Source: an uncultured Parabacteroides sp. (GTDB lineage Bacteria > Bacteroidota > Bacteroidia > Bacteroidales > Tannerellaceae). Taken from it: a DNA stretch of 64,000 nt. The stretch covers positions 124,001 to 188,000 of the forward strand of contig CALCST010000023.1 of the NCBI GenBank assembly GCA_937894065.1, read 5' to 3'. Below, piece by piece: positions 1-9,279 of the stretch (the stretch's first letter is position 1; every line of letters begins with the position of its first letter). Below the pieces are notes generated by a model. The model made no database searches. It saw nothing but the letters and a program-made list of their open reading frames with translations, and was not told the DNA's origin. The position numbers and the translations under genes were made by a program.

Positions 1-1974
1 TTGCTTTCACCGCTGCAATGTGCCGATGATTTGGGAAAAGACTATTTCTATCGATTCTTCCGTTTTATCCAGCGTGAGCATATTTTGTCTAAAATAGGAA
101 CTCCATCGAAAGAGGCGAGTGGCTTCTCTTCAATATGGAATACAAATCTGGCAGAGAAAAAGCAAGTCGGAAATATCTTTGATAAATTGCATATAGTATC
201 TTATGGAAATCCAGATGGTGGAAGCGACAGTGGCATATCTCAGATAACATTATCAGTGCCTCGTGGCGAGGAAGATGTGTTGCCTAATTTCCGTGTAGGA
301 GATATTGTGATTTTATATCCATATTTGGAAGAAGAAGAGCCGGATGCACGCAAAACAATGGTGTTCAGATGCAATATCAAGGAACTGCGCACTGAAGAAA
401 TAGTTCTTTCTTTGCGCTCTCCACAAAAGAACAAATCAGTGTTTGTCAAACCGGGACACTATTGGGCAGTTGAGCATGATTTCATGGATTCGTCATATAG
501 TGCGCTTTACCGCTCAATGTATTCTTTCCTTACGGCAAAAGCTGACAGAAAAGATATGATATTGAATCGCCGTCAGCCGCAGATTGACAAAACACTGAGT
601 TTAAATGGTGATTATAGCCAGGGTGGCAAATGCCCGGATTTCAATGAACTGGTGCTGAAAGCAAAGCAGGCAAAAGACTTTTTCTTGCTTATTGGTCCTC
701 CGGGAACTGGAAAGACTTCATTTGGTTTGGTCAATATACTGAAGGAGACACTGAGCAATCCTCAGTCGTCAGTGCTTCTGGTGTCATTTACCAATCGTGC
801 AGTTGATGAGATTTGCAGCAAACTTAAACGGGAAGAGATAGATTTTATCAGATTTGGTTCAAGCCTCTCGTGCGATGATGCTTATTATTCATATCTTCTA
901 GGAAATAAAGTTTCGTCATGTTCTAACATAACAGAAATAAGAAACACAATTTCTAAGACACGTGTTTTTGTTGGAACAACAACAGCTGTAACCTCAAATC
1001 TGAATTTCTTTTCTTTAAAGAAATTTGACCTGACAATTATCGACGAAGCTTCTCAGATTCTGGAACCGCACTTGATGGGATTGCTTTGTGCAAAACATGG
1101 AAACTCTAATGCAATAGATAAATTTGTATTTATCGGCGACCATAAACAGTTGCCGGCAGTTGTTTCACAATCTGAGTCTGAATCAGCAGTGAGCGAGGAA
1201 AGTTTGAAAAACATCGGATTGGTGAACTGCCGATATTCTCTTTTCGAAAGATTACTTTCTTTGCATAAAGGAAACGACAGTCTGTTTTTCACTCTTACCA
1301 AGCAAGGACGAATGCATCCGGGAGTTTCGGCTTTCCCAAATAAATCGTTCTATGCCGACTCATTGGTCCCGGTTCCTTTGAGCCATCAGATTCTGGAGAA
1401 TCTGCCTTTTGCCGGATTGCCAGTTTCAGGATTGGAAAGGTTGTTGGCATCCAGACGTTTTCTGTTCATTTCTTCGCCTCGAATAGATAATCCTTATGCT
1501 GTAAAAGTTAATATTAAGGAAGCAGAGATTATATCTTTGATTGTAAAATCTGTTTGGGATTTATATCTGAAAAGCGGGAAGAGTTTTTCTGCGGCATCTA
1601 CTTTAGGAATCATAGTTCCGTATCGTAATCAGATATCTGCAATACGTAAGGAAATCAGCAAATACAATATTCCGGAATTGTCTGATATTACAATCGACAC
1701 TGTTGAGAGATATCAAGGTAGCGAACGTGATGTCATAATCTATGGTTTTACTGTTCAGAAAATATATCAGTTGGATTTCCTTGCGGGGAATGTGTTTGTT
1801 GAGGACGGAGTTCTGATTGACCGTAAATTGAATGTCGCATTGACTCGTGCAAGAGAGCAAATGATTATAGTTGGAGAGAAAAAATTATTATCCCATAATT
1901 CTGTTTTTGCTGAACTGATTGAATATTCGGAAAAGTTAGGATGTTTTTTTGATTGGAAAGATATGCCTGAATAA
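1..1974 (+). CDS. Superfamily 1 DNA/RNA helicase (Dna2/Upf1-like AAA domain), 5' truncated by window edge
   Basis: This is the C-terminal 657 residues of an ATP-dependent SF1B-type helicase; the frame is open at base 1, so the TTG there is probably not the start and the real protein is longer. Motifs run in family order: Walker A GPPGTGKTS (232-240), Walker B DEAS (348-351), motif III GDHKQLPA from 379, a GRMHP motif around 435, motif V YQGSERD (571-577) and motif VI NVALTRAREQ (611-620) with the arginine finger. The set matches Dna2/Nam7/Upf1-like helicases, whose bacterial members act in nucleic acid repair or defence. Without the N-terminus the specific role is open; an accessory nuclease or phospholipase-D-like domain may lie upstream. 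It ends 259 bp before the GH92 gene, with a 22-bp-period repeat between. Confidence 0.85.
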   Translation: MLSPLQCADDLGKDYFYRFFRFIQREHILSKIGTPSKEASGFSSIWNTNLAEKKQVGNIFDKLHIVSYGNPDGGSDSGISQITLSVPRGEEDVLPNFRVGDIVILYPYLEEEEPDARKTMVFRCNIKELRTEEIVLSLRSPQKNKSVFVKPGHYWAVEHDFMDSSYSALYRSMYSFLTAKADRKDMILNRRQPQIDKTLSLNGDYSQGGKCPDFNELVLKAKQAKDFFLLIGPPGTGKTSFGLVNILKETLSNPQSSVLLVSFTNRAVDEICSKLKREEIDFIRFGSSLSCDDAYYSYLLGNKVSSCSNITEIRNTISKTRVFVGTTTAVTSNLNFFSLKKFDLTIIDEASQILEPHLMGLLCAKHGNSNAIDKFVFIGDHKQLPAVVSQSESESAVSEESLKNIGLVNCRYSLFERLLSLHKGNDSLFFTLTKQGRMHPGVSAFPNKSFYADSLVPVPLSHQILENLPFAGLPVSGLERLLASRRFLFISSPRIDNPYAVKVNIKEAEIISLIVKSVWDLYLKSGKSFSAASTLGIIVPYRNQISAIRKEISKYNIPELSDITIDTVERYQGSERDVIIYGFTVQKIYQLDFLAGNVFVEDGVLIDRKLNVALTRAREQMIIVGEKKLLSHNSVFAELIEYSEKLGCFFDWKDMPE

Positions 1975-1980
1975 ACTTTT

Positions 1981-2100
1981 CAGAATCACTTGAATTTCTT
2001 TCCGAGAGTAATTCTTTTTTCTTCCGAGAGTAATTTGAATTTGTTTCGAAAGAAAATTTAGTTGGATTCGAAACAAATTCCAGTTACTTTCGGATAGAGT
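1981..2100. repeat. 22-bp-period intergenic ladder A
   Basis: Just after the helicase stop codon the sequence repeats with a strict 22-bp period. The central CG of a TTYCGRRAG-like core falls with its G at 2004, 2026, 2048, 2070 and 2092. The first two units share CCGAGAGTAATT; later units diverge (TTTCGAAAG, ATTCGAAAC, TTTCGGATAG) but keep the register exactly. There is no open reading frame across it. Similar ladders occur at 20376-20470, 33685-33780 and 36739-36835. The function is not known to me. Confidence 0.7.
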
Positions 2101-2116
2101 TTTATTCATATTTCCA

Positions 2117-2124
2117 TATTTTTG
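2117..2124 (+). promoter_or_regulatory. Candidate Bacteroidetes -7 box upstream of GH92 gene
   Basis: TATTTTTG matches the Bacteroidetes -7 consensus TAnnTTTG and would give a leader of about 100 nt before the ATG at 2234. No good TTTG -33 element sits at the usual spacing, so this is a tentative assignment. Confidence 0.35.
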
Positions 2125-2233
2125 TATTTATATAAGATTATATTGATACTTATAAGATATTTTCTGTTTGTGGAAATAAATGTTTACCGATAATCGTAGT
2201 TAAGTTAAATACTTTATATCATAATAGAGTAAT

Positions 2234-4552
2234 ATGAAAAAACGTTGTGTGCATTTACTTGTCCTGATTTTGTTTGTCAAATTAGGAAATATTTTTGCTG
2301 TAGAACCGGTGGATTATGTAAAACCTCAAATTGATACACATAAGTCCAGGTGGTTCTTTTTCTCATCAGCTTCGCGTCCGTTCGGATTGGTGAGTCTGAG
2401 TCCAGACAATGCCGTAAAAGGTTCGTGGAATTCCGGCTATTTGTATGACTCAACTTATGTGAGATGTTTCAGCCACGTTCATTGCTGGCAGCTTTCCGGA
2501 ATACCGGTGATGCCAACTGTTGGAATGATAAACGGACATAAAGGAATGGATTTCTATAAGTCTGAATATTCGCATGAAGGTGAAATTGTGAAACCAGGAT
2601 ATCATAAGATAAAACTGGACAAATATAATGTCAAGGCAGAGTTGACATCGACAAACAGAGTCGGATTTCACAGATATGATTATTCTTCGGCCGATACTGC
2701 CAATGTCCTTTTCGATGTCGGTGCATTTCTGGCTCACGATAAAACAACGAAAGCCAAAATCTATAAAACTTCTGCCGACGAAATACGTGGATATTCTCTG
2801 ATGGCACCTACTCATCGAAGAAAAAAGCCTATTCAGGTTTATTTTGTTGCCAAATTCAATAATCCAATTTCTTCTTTTGGTGGATGGGAAAAAGATGCTT
2901 CCGGAAATAAGATTCTTTCTGATAAGCAGATTTATGAAGGTGAAGATGTTGGAGGCTATGTCCGTTTCTATAATCTGGACGGCAAACCATTGCTAATGAA
3001 AGTAGCCATTTCATATGTCAGTGAGGAGCAGGCTCTGCTGAATATGCAGGAGGAACTTCCTCATTGGGATTTCGATAAGGTTGTTGACGATTCTTTTGCT
3101 GAATGGAACAGTGAGTTAGGTAAAATAAAGGTTGAAGGCGGAACTTATGAGCAAAGAGTGAAATTCTATACTGACTTATGGCATTCTCTTTTGGGAAGAC
3201 ATACTTTCTCTGATGTAAACGGAAAATATATTGATAATACCGGAAGTGAACCTGTTGTCCGCTCTGTTCCTTTGGATAAAGACGGAAAACCTGTTAGAAG
3301 CACTTATAATTCGGATGCTTTTTGGGGTGCGGAATTTAATCTAAATATATTATGGTCAATTGCTTATCCGAAAAGGATGAGTGAGTTTGTTTCCACTTTA
3401 GTGGACTATTATGATAATGGTGGACTGATTGCACGAGGACCTAGCGGCGGTAATTATACTTATGTTATGGTCGGCGACCAGGCAACTCCGCTGATTGCTG
3501 CTGCATATAATAAAGGAATACGCGATTTCGACATCGAAAGTGCTTATAAAGGTTGTCTTAAGAATTCAGAACCCGGAGGAATACGTGACCATGCCGGATA
3601 TGAAGTTGAGCCTAACAAATATATGACTTATTATGTTGAGGATGGATTTGTTCCGGATGATATCAAAGGAAATGGCGGACATGTTGAGGGCTGCGCTATG
3701 ACTTTGTATTTTGCATATCAGGATTGGTGTATGGCTCAGTTTGCTAAGTCTTTGGGAAAGGACGATGTGTATGACAAGTATTTCAAGCGTTCGTTCAGTT
3801 ATAGGAATGTGTTTGATAAAAATGTTGGTTGGATGCGCCCCAGAATGTCTGACGGAAGCTGGATGAAAGATTTTGCTCCAATTGGAAAAGGTTTCAATAT
3901 GAAAGGTTTTGTGGAAAGTAATTCTGCTATTTTTACATATTATGTTCCTCAAAATATGTCGGACTTGATTGAAATGCTTGGAGGAAATGAGGCCTTTGTG
4001 AAACGTTTGTCCGAGCAGTTCGAGAAAGCTTCGCATTCAAATTTCATAACACCTCATGGTTCGCATGCAGAGAATTGGGTAGATTATGAAAATCAGCCGT
4101 CGTTGCATATGGCTCATTTGTTCAGTCATGCCGGTGCTCCATGGCTGACTCAATACTGGGTGAGACGAATAAAGAAAGATGTGTTTGGCGACATTACTCC
4201 TTATGGCGGATATAATGGTGATGAAGACCAGGGACAGATGGGCGCACTTGGTGTGCTGATGGCTATTGGTCTATTCGATATTCAGGGTGGAGCATCTGTT
4301 GATCCATGCTATGAAATTACTTCTCCGATTTTCGACAGAGTGGAAATTTCACTGGATAAAAGATATTACGATGGAGATAAGATTGTTATTGTTGTAAAGA
4401 ATAATAGCGAGGAAAATGTATATATACAGAATGTGCTTTGGAATGGCAAACCTCATAATTCTTTCCGTATTCCACATAAAGAGTTGATGAAAGGAGGAAC
4501 TCTTACTATTGAACTAGGAAATAAGCCGAATAAGAAATGGAGCATAGACTGA
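2234..4552 (+). CDS. GH92 family alpha-mannosidase-like secreted glycoside hydrolase
   Basis: 772 residues, the usual GH92 length. GH92 enzymes are Ca2+-dependent exo-acting alpha-mannosidases that Bacteroides uses on host N-glycans or yeast mannan. Residues 1-22 form a signal peptide ending NIFA, so it is periplasmic or surface-exposed. An N-terminal beta-sandwich is followed by an (alpha/alpha)6 barrel. Visible family landmarks are FVESNSA, with the probable acid Glu561 (usual form YTEGNAWQ), GNGGHVEG in place of the usual GSVSRTLEYA region, and GDEDQGQM at 662-669. The flanking residues differ from the mannosidase consensus (QMGALGV instead of QMSAWYV), so linkage specificity may differ. 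It stands alone, with no SusC/SusD pair nearby, and ends at a strong bidirectional terminator. Confidence 0.88.
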   Translation: MKKRCVHLLVLILFVKLGNIFAVEPVDYVKPQIDTHKSRWFFFSSASRPFGLVSLSPDNAVKGSWNSGYLYDSTYVRCFSHVHCWQLSGIPVMPTVGMINGHKGMDFYKSEYSHEGEIVKPGYHKIKLDKYNVKAELTSTNRVGFHRYDYSSADTANVLFDVGAFLAHDKTTKAKIYKTSADEIRGYSLMAPTHRRKKPIQVYFVAKFNNPISSFGGWEKDASGNKILSDKQIYEGEDVGGYVRFYNLDGKPLLMKVAISYVSEEQALLNMQEELPHWDFDKVVDDSFAEWNSELGKIKVEGGTYEQRVKFYTDLWHSLLGRHTFSDVNGKYIDNTGSEPVVRSVPLDKDGKPVRSTYNSDAFWGAEFNLNILWSIAYPKRMSEFVSTLVDYYDNGGLIARGPSGGNYTYVMVGDQATPLIAAAYNKGIRDFDIESAYKGCLKNSEPGGIRDHAGYEVEPNKYMTYYVEDGFVPDDIKGNGGHVEGCAMTLYFAYQDWCMAQFAKSLGKDDVYDKYFKRSFSYRNVFDKNVGWMRPRMSDGSWMKDFAPIGKGFNMKGFVESNSAIFTYYVPQNMSDLIEMLGGNEAFVKRLSEQFEKASHSNFITPHGSHAENWVDYENQPSLHMAHLFSHAGAPWLTQYWVRRIKKDVFGDITPYGGYNGDEDQGQMGALGVLMAIGLFDIQGGASVDPCYEITSPIFDRVEISLDKRYYDGDKIVIVVKNNSEENVYIQNVLWNGKPHNSFRIPHKELMKGGTLTIELGNKPNKKWSID

Positions 4553-4609
4553 TTTATGTGCAGTAATGATTAAAAATCAAAGTGAAAAAGTTATTACTAT
4601 GTTTTGAAA

Positions 4610-4650
4610 AAAAGCTGCCGACGTTTTTTTCAGAAACGTCGGCAGCTTTT
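4610..4650. terminator. Bidirectional rho-independent terminator
   Basis: A 17-bp stem (AAAAGCTGCCGACGTTT at 4610-4626 with its complement at 4634-4650) has A and T runs at its ends. It lies between the convergent GH92 gene and the lytic transglycosylase gene and can serve both. Confidence 0.85.
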
Positions 4651-4697
4651 CCCGGAAACTTCCCATGTTTTTGATAAAGGCTCAATAGAGATATTTT

Positions 4698-6098
4698 CTA
4701 AGACATGTTTTTCCCTAAACTTTTGTATTCTTCAAATCTCTCTAAAATCTCTTTTACATAGTTGAATGTTTCCGAACCACGAAGATAACCATGTTTACAT
4801 ACAGGGTCGTTATAATATTCTGGTTCACTTTTAAGACGTACAAAGTCGGCAACATTATGTTCCCAAATATTAGGATTTTTTCCATATTTCTCAGCAAGAC
4901 GTCTGGCGTCATAAATATGTCCAATTCCTGCATTGTATGAAGCAATGGTGAATTTTATTTTTTCCTCTTCGTCTTCTATTTCAGGGAAACCGTCGTAGAA
5001 ACGCATCAGACATTCAACTCCTGTACTGATTGCTGTTTCAGGCTCTCTAAGTTCGTGTGGAGTTACACCTAAAGCTTTTGCTGTATTTGGCATTATTCCC
5101 ATAAGACCTTCGGCACCAGCCCATGAGACAAGATTAGGATTGAAATGCGATTCCTGATATGAAATAGAAGCGACAAGTTTCCAGTCCCAACCAATTTTTC
5201 CGGAATATTTGCGGAAGAATTTATCGTAAGGAGAAATGTGTCCCTTAGGAATTTTTGTCGGAACAGACAAATCCTGTTTACCCAATTCGTAATATCTCTT
5301 GATGATTCGGCTGAATGAACGTTTTCTGTTATTATCAGAAGCCCACGAATTAATCGAATTAGCCAAATCTGAATTTTCCTTTCTTACAATCCATGATGAA
5401 CGTTGCACAAAACTAATTTTAAGGTTGGTGTTGATATTCCAATGGTAAGTTTTGTTTAGTCGTGCCACATTTTCATCTGCAACTGTGTATTCAATATCCC
5501 CTCTTGAAACCATAGAAATCAAATCCTCCAATGAAATTGAATCATTATTGACAATATTTATGTCAATATCTCCTCCAAGTTCACTGTTCAAATTCTTCAT
5601 TCGTGTCAGAAATCTCGAATTGTCTTTTACATAAACTGTTTTGCCGATAAGTTCTGTTACGTTTTTCAGAATTTTCTTGTTCTTGTCCGTGCGCTGTATC
5701 AGGACTTGAGAACTTTGTTCCTCTTTTCCACAGTATGTGTATTTATCTTTTAGATTATTACTTACGAAAACCGGATATGCAATTACATCAACAATTCCAC
5801 TGTCAAGCATTTCATACATTCGTTCACTGCTTGGAGCAACTTTTATTTCAAGACTCAGATTGTTGGATTCAGCATAATCCTTAATCATTTCATACTCATA
5901 CCCCATCGGTTGCATTCTGTATTGGAAATAACTTGTAGAACTATATAATGTGGTGACAATCAGTTTGCCGTCTTCCTTTATCTGTTCAAAATTTCTGAAA
6001 CATATTTCCTCATTGTCGTCAGAATTATTGTTTTGTCTGCCGCCAATGCACGAAACAAGAATAATGGTAATTAGTAGGAAAAAATAGAATGGTTTCAT
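4698..6098 (-). CDS. MltF-like membrane-bound lytic murein transglycosylase (lipoprotein)
   Basis: 466 residues. The start MKPFYFFLLITIILVSC is a lipoprotein signal peptide with the acylated Cys at position 17, so the protein is membrane-anchored and periplasmic. Residues about 40-265 form a solute-binding (SBP_bac_3) domain (LIVTTLYSSTSYF near its start). Residues about 285-440 form an SLT lysozyme-like domain with YQESHFNP, where Glu316 is the catalytic acid, and GAEGLMGIMP. This SBP3-SLT order is that of E. coli MltF, which cleaves peptidoglycan glycan strands to 1,6-anhydro products; the SBP domain is thought to regulate activity. It is monocistronic, between terminator hairpins at 4610 and 6145. 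Confidence 0.9.
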   Translation of the reverse strand: MKPFYFFLLITIILVSCIGGRQNNNSDDNEEICFRNFEQIKEDGKLIVTTLYSSTSYFQYRMQPMGYEYEMIKDYAESNNLSLEIKVAPSSERMYEMLDSGIVDVIAYPVFVSNNLKDKYTYCGKEEQSSQVLIQRTDKNKKILKNVTELIGKTVYVKDNSRFLTRMKNLNSELGGDIDINIVNNDSISLEDLISMVSRGDIEYTVADENVARLNKTYHWNINTNLKISFVQRSSWIVRKENSDLANSINSWASDNNRKRSFSRIIKRYYELGKQDLSVPTKIPKGHISPYDKFFRKYSGKIGWDWKLVASISYQESHFNPNLVSWAGAEGLMGIMPNTAKALGVTPHELREPETAISTGVECLMRFYDGFPEIEDEEEKIKFTIASYNAGIGHIYDARRLAEKYGKNPNIWEHNVADFVRLKSEPEYYNDPVCKHGYLRGSETFNYVKEILERFEEYKSLGKNMS

Positions 6099-6144
6099 AA
6101 TGGGAGATTTTGTGGATAAGAAAAGGTAGAGTAGTGTAGTTATG

Positions 6145-6189
6145 TTGTTAAGTAGTTAAGAATGGCATTCCTTCTTAACTACTTAACAC
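6145..6189. terminator. Long inverted repeat between rlmD-like gene and mltF-like gene
   Basis: A 16-bp perfect stem pairs 6147-6162 (GTTAAGTAGTTAAGAA) with 6172-6187 around a 9-nt loop. It begins just past the stop of the rRNA methyltransferase gene on the minus strand and probably ends that transcript or protects its 3' end. Confidence 0.6.
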
Positions 6190-6197
6190 TATAGTTC

Positions 6198-7613
6198 TTA
6201 ATCCCTCAATTCCAATAGTACCACATTTTCTACATGGTGAGTGTGAGGGAACATATCAACAGGACGAACCTTTTTGACTTTATATTTGACATCCAACAGG
6301 CTCAAGTCACGTGCTTGAGTTGCAGGATTACAGCTGACATATACAATACGCTTAGGCTGTGCAAATAATATGACATTTATTACATCGTCGTGCATTCCGG
6401 CACGAGGTGGGTCTGTTATTATTACATCTGGTCTGCCGTGTTTGTTGATGAAGTCCTGTGTAAGTATATCCTTCATGTCGCCAGCATAGAACAATGTGTT
6501 GTCAATATTATTTAATGCAGAATTTACCTTTGCGTCTTCAATAGCTTCCGGAACATACTCGATACCGATTACTTTCTTCGCCTTGCGTGAAACAAAGTTT
6601 GCAATTGTTCCAGTTCCTGTATAAAGGTCATAGACCAATTCTTCACCAGTTAGTCCGGCAAATTCTCTAGCCACTTTATACAGATTATATGCTTGTTTGC
6701 TATTAGTCTGATAGAATGATTTAGGACCGACCTTGAATTGCAATCCTTCCATTTCCTCTATAATATGATCCTTGCCACGGAACACCAGGACTTCCTGATC
6801 TGTGATTGTGTCGTTACATTTGCTGTTGATAACATAAAGCAGGGAAGTAATCTCAGGGAACTGCTCAGCTACGTGATTGAGCAATGCCTCGCGACGTTCC
6901 ACATCTTCGTGATAGAAAACAACAACTACCATCAAATCTCCTGTTGACGCAGTTCGTATCATAAGCGTACGAACGAATCCTTCCTGATTGCGCAGGTCAT
7001 AGAAAGGATAACCATCGTGTTCGAGACAATATTTCTTTATACAAAGACGGATTTTGTTGGAGATATCATTCTGCAACCAACATTTATTTATGTCAAGAAC
7101 TTTGTCAAACATTCCCGGAATATGGAATCCTAAAGCATTCATACAGTCGAATGTTTCACTGGATTGCACTTGTTCCTCTGTCAGCCATTTCTTATTTGAG
7201 AATGTAAATTCTAGTTTGTTACGATAGAACGTAGTATTTTCCGAGCCAAGTATAGGAAGTATTTCTTCCATTTCAATTTTTCCTATTCTTGTCAGATTGT
7301 CTATAACCTGCTTATGCTTGTATTTAAGCTGTTCTTCGTATGGAAGATGCTGCCATTTGCAGCCACCGCAAACACCAAAATGTTCACAGAAAGGTTGTGC
7401 TCTTTTTTCAGAATATTCATGGAAGAACACTGCTTTTCCTTCTGCATAACTGTTTTTCTTTCGTGTCAGTTGGATGTCAACAACATCACCTGGGGCAACG
7501 AATGGAACGAAAACAACCATGTCATTGACACGTGCAATCGCTTTTCCTTCAGCCGCTACATCTGTAATTGTCACCTTCTCAAGCAAAGGCAACTGTTTCT
7601 TCTTTCTTGCCAA
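6198..7613 (-). CDS. rlmD: RlmD/RumA-type 23S rRNA (uracil-5-)-methyltransferase
   Basis: 471 residues. These enzymes methylate U1939 or a nearby uridine of 23S rRNA using S-adenosylmethionine. A TRAM beta-barrel fills about 8-65. Cys76, Cys82 and Cys85 (CEHFGVCGGC), with a later Cys in INKCW, can hold a 4Fe-4S cluster. The SAM site reads YDLYTGTGTIANF. The substrate motif is ITDPPRAGM, and the nucleophile Cys428 lies in VYVSCNPATQ. Length and domain order match the family. The exact target (RlmD versus RlmCD) cannot be told from sequence. The start lies 26 bp from a perfect -7 box at 7639-7646, giving a very short leader. Confidence 0.88.
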   Translation of the reverse strand: MARKKKQLPLLEKVTITDVAAEGKAIARVNDMVVFVPFVAPGDVVDIQLTRKKNSYAEGKAVFFHEYSEKRAQPFCEHFGVCGGCKWQHLPYEEQLKYKHKQVIDNLTRIGKIEMEEILPILGSENTTFYRNKLEFTFSNKKWLTEEQVQSSETFDCMNALGFHIPGMFDKVLDINKCWLQNDISNKIRLCIKKYCLEHDGYPFYDLRNQEGFVRTLMIRTASTGDLMVVVVFYHEDVERREALLNHVAEQFPEITSLLYVINSKCNDTITDQEVLVFRGKDHIIEEMEGLQFKVGPKSFYQTNSKQAYNLYKVAREFAGLTGEELVYDLYTGTGTIANFVSRKAKKVIGIEYVPEAIEDAKVNSALNNIDNTLFYAGDMKDILTQDFINKHGRPDVIITDPPRAGMHDDVINVILFAQPKRIVYVSCNPATQARDLSLLDVKYKVKKVRPVDMFPHTHHVENVVLLELRD

Positions 7614-7638
7614 TGTATTATATATTTTAAACCGTTTG

Positions 7639-7646
7639 CAAAGATA
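7639..7646 (-). promoter_or_regulatory. -7 promoter box for rlmD-like gene
   Basis: On the minus strand this reads TATCTTTG followed by C, a perfect match to the Bacteroidetes TAnnTTTG box, 26 nt before the ATG at 7613. No well-spaced -33 TTTG is visible. Confidence 0.55.
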
Positions 7647-7813
7647 AGGTATAATAAATCAAAAACCTTGCTTTTTAAAGTGAAAACATTAAAACATTTG
7701 ATTTTATGATGTTGTTATTTTTATATAATAGTTGACGAGTAAACGGGTAGTACATGTCATATTGTCTTCTTGTGAACTTGTTCCCTCGTCTCTTAAAATA
7801 TTAATCTTAAAAT

Positions 7814-9145
7814 ATGAAGGCCATGGGAAAGAAGAATTTTATTTTGGATACAAATGTGATACTTCATGATTACAAATGCATCGAGAATTTTCAGGAAAAT
7901 GATATTTATTTGCCAATAGTTGTTTTGGAAGAACTTGACAAATTCAAACGTGGAAGTGATCAGATAAACTACAACGCTCGTGAGTTTGTGCGTGCTTTGG
8001 ATGCTATAACTACAAATGATTTGTTCTCGAAAGGTGCTTCATTGGGTCCTGGAAAAGGAATGCTCCATGTTGTTACTGGCGGAGTATATCACAAAGATAT
8101 TGAGGCTTCATTTCCTTTGAAAACTGCGGATCACAGGATTCTTTCGTGTGCTAAAACTGTTGCTGATGAACACCCGGATATGGTAACTGTATTTGTCACC
8201 AAGGATGTGAATCTGCGAATGAAGGCTCGTTCGCTTGGCATACAGGTTGAGGATTATATCACTGACAAGGTTACAAATGTTGATATTTTTGAACGTGCCC
8301 AGGAAACATACGAAGGCATTGATGGTGATTTGATAGATAAAATTTATTCAGAAACTGAGGGTGTTGATGCTGCCGAATTGATTGAGATGCTCAAACTTCA
8401 GCCTAATGAATGCTTTATATTGAAGAGTGAACGCAATTCTGTAATGGCACGCTATAATCCTTTCACCGGTAAAATAAGGCGTGTTGGCAAAAGCAATAAC
8501 TACGGTATCCAGCCACGAAATGCAGAGCAAAGTTTTGCTTTTGAGGTATTGAATGATCCGGATATCAAACTGGTTGCTTTAACAGGAAAAGCCGGAACTG
8601 GAAAAACTTTGCTTGCCCTTGCTTCTGCATTGAGGCAGAACGAAGCATATAAGCAGATCTTACTGGCTCGTCCTATTGTCGCTTTGGCTAATAAAGATCT
8701 TGGTTTCTTACCTGGTGACGAAAAACAGAAAGTGGCTCCTTATATGCAACCTTTGTTCGATAATTTGAATGTAATCAAAGGACAATTACCAGCTGGAGGT
8801 TCGGATGTTCGACGCATAGATGATATGCAGAAAAACAATCAGCTTGTCATTGAAGCTCTTGCTTTTATTCGAGGTAGAAGTTTGTCTGAAACATTCTGTA
8901 TAGTTGATGAATCTCAGAATCTGACTCCGCATGAAATTAAAACAATAATTACCAGAGCAGGTGAGGGTACAAAGATGGTGTTCACCGGTGATATTCAGCA
9001 GATAGATTCTCCTTATCTCGATTCTCAAAGTAATGGCTTGGCATATATGGTCGATAAAATGAAAGGTCAGGACTTGTTCGCCCACATTAATTTGATAAAG
9101 GGAGAAAGAAGTCAGCTTTCTGAATTGGCATCAGATTTGTTGTAA
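7814..9145 (+). CDS. PIN domain-PhoH family ATPase
   Basis: 443 residues. Residues about 5-140 are a PIN (PilT N-terminus) RNase domain that opens FILDTNVILHDY, with the acidic residues of such nucleases. Residues about 240-440 are a PhoH ATPase with Walker A GKAGTGKT (258-265), Walker B IVDESQN and the TGDIQQID motif. This fused PIN-PhoH form (YlaK type) is common in Bacteroidetes and is thought to couple RNA unwinding to cleavage; the physiological target is not established. An in-frame ATG at 7823 is an alternative start, and both precede the PIN domain. It is divergent from rlmD and ends at a 16-bp inverted repeat. Confidence 0.9.
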   Translation: MKAMGKKNFILDTNVILHDYKCIENFQENDIYLPIVVLEELDKFKRGSDQINYNAREFVRALDAITTNDLFSKGASLGPGKGMLHVVTGGVYHKDIEASFPLKTADHRILSCAKTVADEHPDMVTVFVTKDVNLRMKARSLGIQVEDYITDKVTNVDIFERAQETYEGIDGDLIDKIYSETEGVDAAELIEMLKLQPNECFILKSERNSVMARYNPFTGKIRRVGKSNNYGIQPRNAEQSFAFEVLNDPDIKLVALTGKAGTGKTLLALASALRQNEAYKQILLARPIVALANKDLGFLPGDEKQKVAPYMQPLFDNLNVIKGQLPAGGSDVRRIDDMQKNNQLVIEALAFIRGRSLSETFCIVDESQNLTPHEIKTIITRAGEGTKMVFTGDIQQIDSPYLDSQSNGLAYMVDKMKGQDLFAHINLIKGERSQLSELASDLL

Positions 9146-9152
9146 AGTTTCG

Positions 9153-9215
9153 GACAAGTTGACGAAGGAATATTTGTGAGGTTAATCTGTCAAATAAAAC
9201 CTTCGTCAACTTGTC
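9153..9215. terminator. Long inverted repeat after phoH-like gene
   Basis: GACAAGTTGACGAAGG (9153-9168) pairs perfectly with 9200-9215 across a 31-nt loop, directly after the stop codon. The words GACAAG/CTTGTC recur in other gene-end hairpins of this window (29878-29935). It probably ends or stabilises the transcript. Confidence 0.55.
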
Positions 9216-9279
9216 GGCTTATCAACTTCTTTTCAATCAGTGTGTTGCTGATATTTGGAAAGTGTAAATTGTTATATAA

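Noticed and set aside
1981..2100. 22-bp ladder considered as a CRISPR or a simple tandem repeat
   Set aside because: The period is too short for CRISPR and units diverge too much for a fresh tandem repeat; kept as a finding of a different kind.
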